Source of the DNA: Pedobacter rhizosphaerae | Lineage (GTDB): Bacteria; Bacteroidota; Bacteroidia; Sphingobacteriales; Sphingobacteriaceae | Reading direction: 5' to 3' | DNA length: 64,000 bases | NCBI RefSeq assembly: GCF_900111155.1 | Contig: NZ_FOGG01000013.1 | Coordinates: 91,700 to 155,699 of the forward strand | Shown here: positions 1 through 9,239 of the stretch, in pieces | Numbering within the stretch: position 1 is the first letter of the stretch | Layout: every line of letters begins with the position of its first letter | Position numbers and translations under genes: made by a program | Notes under the pieces: generated by a model | Seen by the model: the letters and a program-made list of their open reading frames with translations, nothing else | Database searches by the model: none | What the model was told of the DNA's origin: nothing

Positions 1-1421
1 CAGTAATATGCTTCAGCCCTCAGCAAATAGGTTTCTGCCAGACGGAATACATACCAGTCGGTATTGGTACCACGTGGCGGGGTCCAGTATGGATCGTTAG
101 CCAGCGCGTTGGTAGAATTGATGAATACTTTATAGTGTGGCCATCCGAACCAGTGGCGAATGGTATCGAGCGCACCATTGGTAAATCTTTGTGCCAGGTT
201 TGAAGCAGAATAGGGCTGTAAGGGTTGACCATAAAGGGCTCTGTCTGCAGCATTTGATGAATTTTTCAGCGCTGGGTTATTGTAAACCAGATCAGTCATA
301 TCCATCCACATCCCCTTTGCATGCCTGTAATCGGTGTTATCGGTCCAGATGTATTTGGTGCTGTATGGCGTACCGCGATATCGTCCTATACCTCTTCCAT
401 ACATTCTGGTTAGGGGAATTTCAGCACTTACCGCATCTACGATAGCCGTTGCGCCAGATGGTGTTTTTACATTCGCAAAATGCCATGCCGGTACGGTATT
501 TCTCATCAACTGCGATCCGTTAGCGGTAAAGCCCACAAAGTTCTCCCTGTCGATTACTAAAAATAATGCTTCCCGGTTTGCAGCGATGGCTTTGTTATCC
601 ATACGGTGCAAGTCCCAGATAACGTTTTTACTCGCATCTGAAGCGGTACTTCCGAATCGGGCTGTCATCATTCCATACTTACCGCCATTGATTACATTAT
701 TGGCTGAAGCGATGGCATCATCGAACTTTCCTAAGGCAAGGTTAACTTTAGTGAGCAGGTGACTAACGGCTCCCTTAGAAACTTCTCCTTTATTACCACC
801 ATCAGTTACCCAGGTTTGACCAAACTCCAGATCTGTTTTCAGCTTAGCCAGGATAACCTCTCTTTTGGTAGAATAAAAATCGGCTTTAGGAGATTCAAGA
901 TCCTGTAAAAGCAGCGGCACATCACCAAACTGATGCACTAAACGGTAGTAGTTATAGGCCCGGTAAAACAATGCAGATCCTAAAATCAGATTTTTCTCCG
1001 CCTCAGAACTGTAGGTAGGCCTGTCGATATTGGAGATAATGGTATTTGCCTGTCTAACGGCAACAAATTCATTATCCCAGTACCACCCAATTTTATTATA
1101 GTCATCACTGTTCAGGTTCGCATCGGGGGTTATTCTGGAAATCAAATCCTGAGCAGGGGTATTTTTATCGGTGGTACCCTCTACGGCAACGTCCGAAAAA
1201 ATTGATTCGGTGAGCATAGGTGCAGAATCGCCGAAGAACTCTCTTCTTGTTGCTGCACCTAAACCATTAAGGGCTGCTTTCATAGCCACCAGATTATTGA
1301 GGTTTTCTGGGGCATAAGCGGAAAGCTGCTCGGAATCGAGATAAGTTTTCTTACATCCTGCTGCTACCACCAGCGAGAGAAATCCCAGGAAGAACAGTAT
1401 ATTTTTATTTATATTTTTCAT
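1..1421 (-). CDS. SusD/RagB-family outer-membrane lipoprotein, 3' end outside window
   Basis: Glycan-binding lid lipoprotein that sits on a SusC porin at the cell surface. I translated it directly because the reading frame has no stop before the window edge. It starts MKNINKNILFFLGFLSLVVA and has a lipobox ending in Cys23 (AAGCKK), followed by the TYLD segment typical of the mature N-terminus. Further on there are SusD-like helices (ALFYRAYNYYRLVHQFGDVP) and, near the window edge, FRLAETYLLRAEAYY, the TPR-like helix normally found close to the C-terminus. About 473 codons are visible, so only a short C-terminal piece is missing. Its start is 11 bases after the SusC stop, so the two genes form one operon. 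Substrate unknown. The family call is certain; the specificity cannot be read from sequence. Confidence 0.93.
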   Translation of the reverse strand, partial: MKNINKNILFFLGFLSLVVAAGCKKTYLDSEQLSAYAPENLNNLVAMKAALNGLGAATRREFFGDSAPMLTESIFSDVAVEGTTDKNTPAQDLISRITPDANLNSDDYNKIGWYWDNEFVAVRQANTIISNIDRPTYSSEAEKNLILGSALFYRAYNYYRLVHQFGDVPLLLQDLESPKADFYSTKREVILAKLKTDLEFGQTWVTDGGNKGEVSKGAVSHLLTKVNLALGKFDDAIASANNVINGGKYGMMTARFGSTASDASKNVIWDLHRMDNKAIAANREALFLVIDRENFVGFTANGSQLMRNTVPAWHFANVKTPSGATAIVDAVSAEIPLTRMYGRGIGRYRGTPYSTKYIWTDNTDYRHAKGMWMDMTDLVYNNPALKNSSNAADRALYGQPLQPYSASNLAQRFTNGALDTIRHWFGWPHYKVFINSTNALANDPYWTPPRGTNTDWYVFRLAETYLLRAEAYY

Positions 1422-1432
1422 AATCATCAATA

Positions 1433-4400
1433 TTAAAGCGTCACGTTAAGGCCTAAAGTATAATATCTTGGCGTAGGCCCATCATTTTGTGGATCCCAGA
1501 AGGTCCAGCTTGGTGCATAATAACCTGCATTAGTTACGTTGGCATAAATTTTTGCCGATTTAACACGTATTTTAGTTAACAGATTCACCGGTACCGAGTA
1601 AGAAAGGGCAACGGTGTTTAAGCGGATAAATGAGTTATCCCAATACACGTTAAAACTGGTTCCACTGGAGCCTGAATTCAGCCTTGCATAATCATTGATT
1701 GGGTTCGAAGGTGTCCAGTAAGGAAGTACATAAGAATTCGACCTGGCAAAACCTACACTTCCAGGTTGATTTTTTGCCTGGTTATATTGTTTCATTTGTC
1801 CCCAATTGGATAGGAGCTGAAAGGAGAAATCAAAATTCTTAAAAATATTGAACTCGTTTCTCATCGCTAGAAAATAACGGGGTGTTTTGTATCCTAAAAA
1901 TTGTTTGTCGTCATCAGAATAAGCATAATCTCCATTTACATCTTCCAGTTTAAAATCTCCAGCTTTAATAGCCGCTTTGGTAAATTTCGCTGCTTCAGCC
2001 ATCTCTTCTACTTGCCAAACGCCGTTTACTTTATAATCCCAGATCACATCAATGTCTTTCCCGATGAACCATCCGTTACCCGGGTCGTTAGTTGGGAGTG
2101 CCAGAGCGATGATTTTATTGCGGTTAAACGAAATATTAAAATTTGTACTCCATTTGATATGACCTTCTATCAGATTTTTTGTAGTTACATTAAACTCGCC
2201 ACCCTTATTATTGATGCGTGCAAGATTAGAATACACGGTAGAATAACCACTTACATTGGGTAGCGTTTGCCTCACCAGCAAATCAGATGTTTTTTTGGTG
2301 AAAGCTTCAATAGAACCATTAATCCGATCATTAAACAGTGAGAAATCCAAACCAATATTTAAAGCAGTGGTTTCTTCCCATTTCAAATTAGAATTGGCCA
2401 TCTTGCTGCCAATCTGCACAGTGTTTACATCAGAAGCTGTTCCTCCAGGGGTTACCGTCTGGTATTTTCCACTGGCAAGCTGTGCAAGTGCAGCATATGG
2501 ATCCACCGTACCATTATCTGGATTTCGCAAGTCACGATTTCCGTTTACCCCGTAAGATAACCTGAGTTTACCATAATTTAGCCACTTTTGATTTTTAAAG
2601 AACTTTTCGTCGGTAAATACCCAGGCCAGCGCGGCAGATGGAAAAGTTGCCCTTTTTGAATTTAAGCCGAACACAGAATATCCATCACGGCGAACGGTTA
2701 GGGTAAGGTAGTAGCGTTGTAAAAGTGAATACGTTAATCTGGCCAGCAAGGCATCACCTGTGTATACCTTATCTTCACTATTGGTTGTGGGCTTAATACC
2801 ACTTGATAAGTTATGGTAGCTCAGTACATCGCCTGGTACAAAACCCTCGTTACCAGCCTGTGTCCACCAGGTTTGATATTTTTCAGCATTCGCCAAAAGT
2901 GTAAGATCGAAATTATGGATATTGGCAAAGGTTTTATTCCATTTGATGAGGTTATCAATCTGCCAGTTGTATCGGGTTTCGTTTGATCTCGTTGCCGATC
3001 CTCCAGGTGTTACCACATCAGGATTTCTCGATGAGCGGTAATCGAAAGTACGGTAGAAATCAAGCCCGGGACTAAAGTTAATCTGGTAACTAAAGCCATA
3101 AGGCAGTTTTACCTTTCCATATACACTCCCAAAAATGGTATTTTGTTTGTTCATCCTTTCATTGTAAGTCATGTTTAAGAAAGGGTTTCTTGCGTTCAGT
3201 CCGCTATCATCTGTAGGAATCCGACGTAATTCGCCGTTTGGAAGATAACGGTCACCATATGGAGAAAGGTTAATCAGCTGGTTCCAGTTTGCCTCCAGCG
3301 AACCATCGCCGGTACGGGCCTCATCACGGTCGGCGAACTGGAAGTTCATTCCAAGGGTTACCGATTTTGCGACCTGACCTTCCAGGTTGATCCTGGCCCT
3401 GATGGCAGTATAATCTCCTCCTTCAATCAAATTCTGGTTTTTTTGATAACCCAGAGACATGTAATAATTGATTTCCTGTTTTCTCCCGCTCAAACTTAAG
3501 GTATGATCCTGACGAAAGCCCTTTCTGAAAATATCATCATACCAGGGCTCTGTTTTACCCGCCAGGTAATTGGCCTTTTCATTGGCTACCAAACCTAACC
3601 TGTTCAGCCATAAATCTACAGGATCGCCGGTTTGGCCATTTAACCACTGGTTTAAAGTTACGCCCGCAGGAAGATTTCTGGGATCATTGTACAGATATTC
3701 CGGTGTTGTTGCGCCGCTCCTTAAAACGTCGCCTCTCCAGGCCAGGAAGCCTTCCCCTTCATAGCTGCGCATATTCTTGGCCAGTTCTGCGAAACCGGCA
3801 TTGGTATTGATAGTAATGAGTGGCTCATCGCCTTTACCCTTCTTGGTGGTTACGGCAATCACTCCCGTGGCGGCCTTGGCACCATACACGGCCAGCGAAC
3901 TGGCATCTTTGAGCACATCTACAGTTTCAATATCATTAGGGTTGATGTCTGCCAGCTGCCCGTTGTAAATCACTCCATCCAAAACAATTAAAGGCGAGCT
4001 TCCCGCACTCAAAGTTGACTTCCCGCGCACCAGAAAATCTCCCCCACCCTTGGCACTTGAACTCAGGCCTACAGATAATCCCGGAACATTCCCCCTGAGT
4101 ACATCAGAAAGGCTTTGCGGATTTTCGTTTTCGAGCTGAGTAGCCTTAACACTGGAAATTGCACCAGTGGCATCGCGTTTGGTCGCTGTTCCGTAACCGA
4201 TTACGACAACATCGCTCAGGTTCTGGGGTTCATCAACCAGGACTATTGAAAAAGTAGTGCGTTTATTCACTGCAACCTCTTGTGGGGTATAGCCTAATGA
4301 AGAAAAAACCAATGTAGCATTGGCTGGTGCTACAATGGAAAACCCTCCGTCAGCTCCGGTAGAAACACCTGCTTTCGCGTTTTTAATCTTGACAGATACA

Positions 4401-4519
4401 CCGGGGATACCGACTCCTGCTTTGTCTTTTACAGTTCCTTTTATGTTGACTTCCTGCGCATATGCAGAGAGCAGCATAAAACAAACCAAACTAAAAAATA
4501 GCGTAATTTTTTTTCTCAT
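1433..4519 (-). CDS. SusC/RagA-family TonB-dependent outer-membrane transporter
   Basis: TonB-dependent beta-barrel that imports a ligand captured with the SusD partner encoded just downstream. I choose the start MRKKITLFFSL at 4519, ten codons inside the longest frame, because it gives a clean signal peptide (cleavage near AYAQ) and lies just after a promoter-like sequence. A carboxypeptidase-regulatory-like beta-sandwich (VNIKGTVKDKAGVGIPGVSV) comes first. The TonB-box-like stretch VVVIGYGT follows, then the plug (SPLIVLDGVIYNG; VDVLKDASSLAVYGAKA), the barrel, and a terminal aromatic/beta strand (YYTLGLNVTL). There is no STN domain, so classical sigma/FecR signalling through this porin is unlikely; the 7TM receptor gene immediately upstream is the obvious regulatory candidate. 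About 1028 residues, normal for the family. Confidence 0.95.
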   Translation of the reverse strand: MRKKITLFFSLVCFMLLSAYAQEVNIKGTVKDKAGVGIPGVSVKIKNAKAGVSTGADGGFSIVAPANATLVFSSLGYTPQEVAVNKRTTFSIVLVDEPQNLSDVVVIGYGTATKRDATGAISSVKATQLENENPQSLSDVLRGNVPGLSVGLSSSAKGGGDFLVRGKSTLSAGSSPLIVLDGVIYNGQLADINPNDIETVDVLKDASSLAVYGAKAATGVIAVTTKKGKGDEPLITINTNAGFAELAKNMRSYEGEGFLAWRGDVLRSGATTPEYLYNDPRNLPAGVTLNQWLNGQTGDPVDLWLNRLGLVANEKANYLAGKTEPWYDDIFRKGFRQDHTLSLSGRKQEINYYMSLGYQKNQNLIEGGDYTAIRARINLEGQVAKSVTLGMNFQFADRDEARTGDGSLEANWNQLINLSPYGDRYLPNGELRRIPTDDSGLNARNPFLNMTYNERMNKQNTIFGSVYGKVKLPYGFSYQINFSPGLDFYRTFDYRSSRNPDVVTPGGSATRSNETRYNWQIDNLIKWNKTFANIHNFDLTLLANAEKYQTWWTQAGNEGFVPGDVLSYHNLSSGIKPTTNSEDKVYTGDALLARLTYSLLQRYYLTLTVRRDGYSVFGLNSKRATFPSAALAWVFTDEKFFKNQKWLNYGKLRLSYGVNGNRDLRNPDNGTVDPYAALAQLASGKYQTVTPGGTASDVNTVQIGSKMANSNLKWEETTALNIGLDFSLFNDRINGSIEAFTKKTSDLLVRQTLPNVSGYSTVYSNLARINNKGGEFNVTTKNLIEGHIKWSTNFNISFNRNKIIALALPTNDPGNGWFIGKDIDVIWDYKVNGVWQVEEMAEAAKFTKAAIKAGDFKLEDVNGDYAYSDDDKQFLGYKTPRYFLAMRNEFNIFKNFDFSFQLLSNWGQMKQYNQAKNQPGSVGFARSNSYVLPYWTPSNPINDYARLNSGSSGTSFNVYWDNSFIRLNTVALSYSVPVNLLTKIRVKSAKIYANVTNAGYYAPSWTFWDPQNDGPTPRYYTLGLNVTL

Positions 4520-4548
4520 AATTTTATTTGGTTTAGAAATTAAGAACA

Positions 4549-4580
4549 CAAACGTATTCTATTTAAAGTCAAAAAACAAA
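4549..4580 (-). promoter_or_regulatory. Bacteroidetes-type promoter of the first SusC/SusD operon
   Basis: On the minus strand TTTG (4577-4580) is separated by 20 bases from TACGTTTG (4549-4556), which fits the Bacteroidetes -33 (TTTG) and -7 (TAnnTTTG) consensus. The expected transcription start, a few bases further on, would leave a leader of roughly 20 to 25 bases ending in AAACCAAATAAAATT before the ATG at 4519. Position and match are seen directly; activity is inferred. Confidence 0.5.
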
Positions 4581-4771
4581 CTCAAAAACAAGTCAAAACA
4601 CTAAATATCAGTACTTTACATTAAATAACAACACACTTCAATCGCAAAAAATTAGGAACAAAAAACTGTTTATTAGCGTGCTATAGCTACTCATTACAAT
4701 CGTCACAATACGCTTCAACAGCAAGATTTTTTTTAAAAAATATTTATCCACTTAGTTTATTGATAGTCGCT

Positions 4772-6667
4772 CTAATCCAGAATAAGCTTGGTCCAGCCTT
4801 CCTCCCCTGCCTTTTTAACTATATCTTTTTTCTCCTGATACAGCTTTTGGATTTTGGAGTTGTAAGTCCAACAGGTTCCTTGTCTGATATCCAGAATTTG
4901 AGAGAGCTTATAGGAGGATATCGTACCTTTAGAGTTATATACCAAAAACAGCATATAAAGTGCCTTGGTAATTGGAATGCGGCTATTTTGAAAGAGCGTT
5001 CCCGCAATTACCGATTCATCATAACCGCATCTGGTACAACGCCGGGCATAGGGCGTTGCGCCACTTAAGAAATGAAGATTGCCACATTTTTTGCAAACAT
5101 ATCCTGCAGTCCACTTCAATTCTGAAAGATATTTAAAACAACTTTCTTTATCGGGATAGATTTTACTGAACTCTTCAAAATTGACTTTTTTAGACATTAC
5201 CCGTGCTTTGTTTACACGCTCAATGTCCAGGTTAAGTGCTTTAACATCCCGTTTTAGCATTGCGTTCATGACGGAAATTTCCACATTTTGTGCCTCAATG
5301 ATTTCTGCCTTCTCGCGAAGCTCACGCGTTCTGGATTCAACCATGGCCGTAAGTTCATTGTTAAGCGTTTGGTTGAGCTTATCGTTAACCTGAAGCTGCT
5401 CAATGATACGCTTTTGAGCGAAGTTCTTTTTCCTTCTCAAACTTCGGATACTGTTTCCGATTGCAAAGGAAACCAACACCATTTCAATCACAAAGCAAAT
5501 GCTTAAGCTATAGTAAACCAGCGTACCGTAGGGAATCCATTTAAGCAGTAATAGAATTTTTATTGAAAAACCAAACAACAGAATCCCATAACCAGAAACT
5601 AAATAGATTGCAGGCTTAAAACCGCTGCGATAAACAGACAATGCAGAAAAAAACACCATCATCAATGGGATAAGCTCAATCACTTTAAGGTTAAAAAGTG
5701 TGGGAAAAATCAGACAGGCCAGAAAAAATCCGCTCCGGAGGAAAATGGTAAAAAGAACTGCCTTATACCAAAGGGGTGATTTCGCCTTCAGATAAAGAAA
5801 CCTGATGGTAAAAAGCATTCCAAATATACTGCTGATGAACAGGGAAAGCCCAAATCCATATGTATTTAATGCAGGGAAGGTTGGCCACAGATACTGGAAA
5901 GCTATACCATCATTACACATTTCATACAAACCGATCCCTAAATTGTAGAGCACATAATAAAGATATTGTTTACCCTTAACAGCGAAGTACATCAATAGAT
6001 TATACAAACAAAAAACGAAGATCATGCCGTAGAATAGTCCGAATATGAAGTACTCTCCTGTAGCATAACCCAAAAACCATCTGAAATCGCGGACTACAAA
6101 AATGGCACTCACAGGATTATCGCTCTTGATTCTTACATAATAGGTGAGCAGTTTATTGGATTTGTTATTGAGATCGTAGGTAAAATTTTTATGTTCATAA
6201 ACCCGGTTAGCAAAATCATATTGAGTACCGAATGAATTTTCCTGGTAATTGTTGCCTCCCTCAGAAACATACAATTTGAGATCATTTATAGACTGATCAA
6301 AAAACTCCAGGATCCATTTCTTTTTAGACGCTTCATTGTGGGCTATTTTAAACCTGTACCAGTAAGCAGAACTTCGGTGCTCATTCTTTGGTATCCGGTT
6401 TTTACTTGGCCTGAATTGATGTTGATAATCTTTGCTGAGGACACGACCGATATCCAGTTTACCGAAAGGATCTTCAAGAATATCAATTTGTTTATAGGTG
6501 AAAAGCTGGTGTGGGATGTTATCATCAATTTGAAGCGGAACCTGGGCATGTAAATTGGTTGAAAACAGGAATATAGCAGTCCAAAAAAGGACAAGAAAAA
6601 GCCTTCGAAAGCTTAAATTGCGAATATTCCCTTGATTTCCAATGGTTGCTTGGAGAGTATGATGCAT
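4772..6667 (-). CDS. 7TMR-DISM receptor fused to an IS1595-type transposase zinc-ribbon/HTH domain
   Basis: Predicted membrane sensor with a DNA-binding-like tail. A signal peptide (about residues 20-41) is followed by an extracellular 7TMR-DISM sensor (about 50-195) and seven hydrophobic helices (about 200-405). Next come a coiled coil (about 405-490) and a C-terminal domain (about 497-615) that matches the N-terminal part of IS1595/ISXO2 transposases. That tail has CKKC at 525-528, CTRC at 544-547, the phrase VIAGTLFQNSRIPI, and a helix-turn-helix-like segment (SSYKLSQILDIRQGTCW). No DDE nuclease domain follows; the protein ends 16 residues later. There is no histidine kinase, GGDEF or response-regulator domain, the outputs commonly attached to 7TMR-DISM. 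It lies upstream of, and in line with, a SusC/SusD pair, so a role as a membrane-tethered regulator of that pair is my inference. Starts at ATG 6667. Confidence 0.88.
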   Translation of the reverse strand: MHHTLQATIGNQGNIRNLSFRRLFLVLFWTAIFLFSTNLHAQVPLQIDDNIPHQLFTYKQIDILEDPFGKLDIGRVLSKDYQHQFRPSKNRIPKNEHRSSAYWYRFKIAHNEASKKKWILEFFDQSINDLKLYVSEGGNNYQENSFGTQYDFANRVYEHKNFTYDLNNKSNKLLTYYVRIKSDNPVSAIFVVRDFRWFLGYATGEYFIFGLFYGMIFVFCLYNLLMYFAVKGKQYLYYVLYNLGIGLYEMCNDGIAFQYLWPTFPALNTYGFGLSLFISSIFGMLFTIRFLYLKAKSPLWYKAVLFTIFLRSGFFLACLIFPTLFNLKVIELIPLMMVFFSALSVYRSGFKPAIYLVSGYGILLFGFSIKILLLLKWIPYGTLVYYSLSICFVIEMVLVSFAIGNSIRSLRRKKNFAQKRIIEQLQVNDKLNQTLNNELTAMVESRTRELREKAEIIEAQNVEISVMNAMLKRDVKALNLDIERVNKARVMSKKVNFEEFSKIYPDKESCFKYLSELKWTAGYVCKKCGNLHFLSGATPYARRCTRCGYDESVIAGTLFQNSRIPITKALYMLFLVYNSKGTISSYKLSQILDIRQGTCWTYNSKIQKLYQEKKDIVKKAGEEGWTKLILD

Positions 6668-7005
6668 GATAAGTTGGTTAGTTGGCTCATATTACAAAGA
6701 ATATTGCAAAACACCAATTGCCAATGGCAATTTTGACAAAGATTATCCCAGGTGGTTGTTTCAATCTTTTCCAATCATATAAAGGTGAGTTTTTGGCACA
6801 TTAAATCAAAAAACAAAATTTAAAATACTGAAATATAACATTTTAAACCGAAGGTTCGACACCCTTTCGTTCCAGGACTTTCAATAGATTATTACACCTG
6901 CATTGACAATAAACCTGATCGGAGCGGCACCCTAGTAAAAGCGGAATATAGCGGATGAGCAGGACTGTGGCCACCGACGAGAATTAGTTTTCATTTTACC
7001 AAAGA
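6668..7005. other. Intergenic region between divergent genes
   Basis: 338 bases between the receptor gene (minus) and the small membrane-protein gene (plus). Apart from the palindrome at 6717-6731 I see no coding potential, terminator hairpin or RNA gene. The promoters of both flanking genes should be here, but no convincing TTTG/TAnnTTTG pair was found. Confidence 0.6.
6717..6731. promoter_or_regulatory. 15-bp palindrome upstream of the 7TM receptor gene
   Basis: ATTGCCAATGGCAAT is a perfect inverted repeat of 7-bp arms around one central base, about 50 bp upstream of the receptor start. Such symmetry next to a regulator gene suggests an operator, perhaps for autoregulation. Nothing else supports this. 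Confidence 0.35.
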
Positions 7006-7503
7006 ATGCATAAGAGAAAATTACTCCTCCCAAACAACATTTATAAAAGCAATACAATTTCCCTGGGACATTTCAAAGGAATAGTGAAAAAAGGGTATAC
7101 GGATGAAGAAGTAGTAGAACACTCCAAAAACTTTGCTCAAAGCCAGCTCGAAACTGAACTTCTGGAAGCAAAGGAAAAGGCAGATGAAATGGAAAAAGAT
7201 GTGAACAATAAGATGATATGGTGGTGGACAAAGGCTGTTATAATTGCAATAACCGGGATTGCTTTAATCTTTTTTTAGATTGGAATATTTCTTCCTCTAA
7301 GTACCTACAATTATTCGCCACTGATAGGAAGCTGGATTGATTCGCTTCCTACTGAGTCAACAGCAAAAGATTTGGCCAAAGCAATTTACCTGTTACCTGC
7401 GGGTCTATTTGCAGGAATATGGAGAATATGTTCACCACGACTTGATAAATCTGCGCCCGCAATAGCCAGAGATGAATTTCGTGAGAAATGGATGGAACTA
7501 TAG
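7006..7503 (+). pseudogene. Small membrane protein gene interrupted by an in-frame TAG
   Basis: I do not recognise the family. The first 90 codons (7006-7275) encode a basic N-terminus, a charged, probably coiled-coil segment (about residues 40-68) and one hydrophobic helix (KAVIIAITGIALIFF). A TAG at 7276-7278 ends this frame. However, the same frame then stays open for 74 more codons to TAG 7501-7503, encoding a second plausible hydrophobic helix (AIYLLPAGLFAGIWRI) and a charged tail ending REKWMEL. The simplest reading is a protein of about 165 residues with two membrane helices, broken by a nonsense mutation just after a run of seven T. Alternatives are a genuine 90-residue protein or stop-codon readthrough. 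It is one of only a few plus-strand genes here. Confidence 0.6.
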
Positions 7504-7835
7504 ATCTAAAAATTAGCTATTATTAGTTAAATTTATCTCCTTTTTTTAAATCAAACAAGACATTGTTTATTCTTAATTTATACAACTAAAGGAATAGATT
7601 ATTGCTACCGAAATCCCCAATTCAGGTCTTCAACACTAAAGTGAATTCATGTTCTGGTGTATTTCGGTACAAGTCCAGTATCAGTTTGTACTTGGATATA
7701 AATATTATTTATAGGTTGATAAAAACTATAACCCTCATCATTAAAATAATGATCGGGACTATTGAACAGCAGATAAATTTTATCCAAAACTTACTTTCTT
7801 GAGTTTGGTTGAACATAATTTACTGTTCAGATTCT
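7504..7835. other. Non-coding stretch
   Basis: 332 AT-rich bases between the interrupted membrane-protein gene and the dehydrogenase pseudogene. A 66-codon open frame at 7602-7802 has no recognisable family, ribosome-binding context or partner. I see no terminator or repeat. Confidence 0.6.
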
Positions 7836-8409
7836 CTACCTCACTTTTATTACTACTTTACCTTTTGCACGCCCACTTTCCACATAAGTTAAAGCATCAT
7901 TTGCCTTTTCAAAATCATATACTCTATCAACTACAGGCTTGATAACACCAGCTTCAATTAATTTTGTAATCTCACTTAGTTGATTTCCGCTAGCTTTCAT
8001 AAAAAGAAAACGATATTTAACGTTTCGTTTTTTCGCTTTACTTCTGATACTGAAGCTGAGTAACGACATTATTAATCTCAAATACCATGGAAGTCCTATT
8101 TCTTTAGCAAAATCTGGTGTTGGCGGGCCAGAAATAGAAACTATCTGACCTTCTGGTTTTAGAATGTTAATCGATTTCTGAAGGGTTTTGTTATCCTGGC
8201 TATTTAGAACGAGGTCATAATCTTTTAGAAGATTTTCAAAATCCTGTGCTTTGTAGTCGATTAATACATCTGCGCCCAGGTCTTTTACCAACTGTACCAC
8301 ATATCCCCAGCCTTTTTATGCGCAAGAGTGCCTCATTTGTGCCTGGAACAGGGATTTCCCTTTGTTGATATTCAAACTCACCGGGAGTTTTACATACAAG
8401 TACCTTCAT
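7836..8409 (-). pseudogene. Chimeric MDR-superfamily dehydrogenase remnant
   Basis: Two different medium-chain dehydrogenase fragments are joined head to tail. From ATG 8409, 39 codons encode the N-terminus of a zinc-type sugar/alcohol dehydrogenase (MKVLVCKTPGEFEYQQ, then RLGICGT). That includes the Cys of the GICGT zinc-ligand motif, and the fragment stops exactly where DLHA would be expected. From about 8300, in a reading frame shifted by one base, 154 codons encode the C-terminal half of a quinone-oxidoreductase-like protein (LGADVLIDYKAQDFE to RAKGKVVIKVR at the C-terminus). The catalytic and nucleotide-binding middle of either parent (about 150 residues) is missing. A GTG at 8298-8300 could start the second fragment, but it would lack most of the Rossmann fold. 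I read it as a deletion scar between two adjacent dehydrogenase genes. Confidence 0.8.
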
Positions 8410-8510
8410 TATTATTTTAATTTTATATAACCTGCTTTTTGGTGTAAACCTTACTGTATAATAAATTTATTGCATTACCACCGGCTGCCCAAAGATGATA
8501 ACGAAAAATA

Positions 8511-8966
8511 TTAACCGATAAAATGAAGAAATTTATGCATTAAGACCCTTAGCTTCTCCAACTCCTTTGCATTGCCTTTCTTACAGTCCCGCTCATTGAG
8601 GTATCCTTTTACAAGTTGATATTCTTCCCCATTGGCAATTTCTGAATTCCTCAATATTTTCTTTATCGTCCTGGCCTGCAACAAATCCACAGCTTCAATA
8701 TCTTTTTGACGTTCTGCTCTAAAAAAAACCTTCAGCTTTAAGGCTAAAGACAAAGGTATGTTATTAAGTATCTGATAGTCTAAATCATCGCTCATCCTTC
8801 TAAGCAGCTTAATATTCAATAGTGTATGGGCTTCTAGGATCCTGTTATTGGACTCATCAAACAAATGCCTCATACCAAGTGTAAACCCTCCATTTTCTGC
8901 CATAAACTTATTCATCAAAACGCATTTACATTTTAATCTTTCCAACTCATCCAGAGTAATCTCCAT
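8511..8966 (-). CDS. Hypothetical protein, 151 residues
   Basis: I do not recognise the family. The frame starts at ATG 8966 and encodes a soluble, mostly helical, charged protein with no signal peptide or membrane segment. Lys/Arg and Glu/Asp are frequent, and a helical repeat-like pattern (RRMSDDLDYQILNNI; LKLKVFFRAERQKDIEAVDLL) suggests an all-alpha fold. Codon use looks ordinary for the region, and no in-frame defect is visible. It sits alone between the dehydrogenase scar and the GH2 gene, so context says nothing about function. Some doubt remains that it is expressed. Confidence 0.6.
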   Translation of the reverse strand: MEITLDELERLKCKCVLMNKFMAENGGFTLGMRHLFDESNNRILEAHTLLNIKLLRRMSDDLDYQILNNIPLSLALKLKVFFRAERQKDIEAVDLLQARTIKKILRNSEIANGEEYQLVKGYLNERDCKKGNAKELEKLRVLMHKFLHFIG

Positions 8967-9239
8967 AAATATATTTTTATGTACTGATGGTCTACAATTT
9001 CAAACATTTCAGCAGCACGATGCCCCTGGAACCGGGAGGAGTGATAGCACTAATCTCTCTGGAGTGGATGGATAGAGAAATAGAAAAACAGACCTGGCCA
9101 AAAGATCTGCTATGAAAATAAATTCAGGTCGATGATCGACCTTATCACTACTTCCATCCCCACATTGCGAAATTTGCATCTCAAAAATCAATGTTGCTGA
9201 ACACTCATTTGCCCCGGAGAATATGATCCTGAGATTAAT

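Noticed and set aside
7602..7802. 66-codon plus-strand open frame
   Set aside because: AT-rich, low-complexity translation, no family resemblance, no clear start context and no partner gene.
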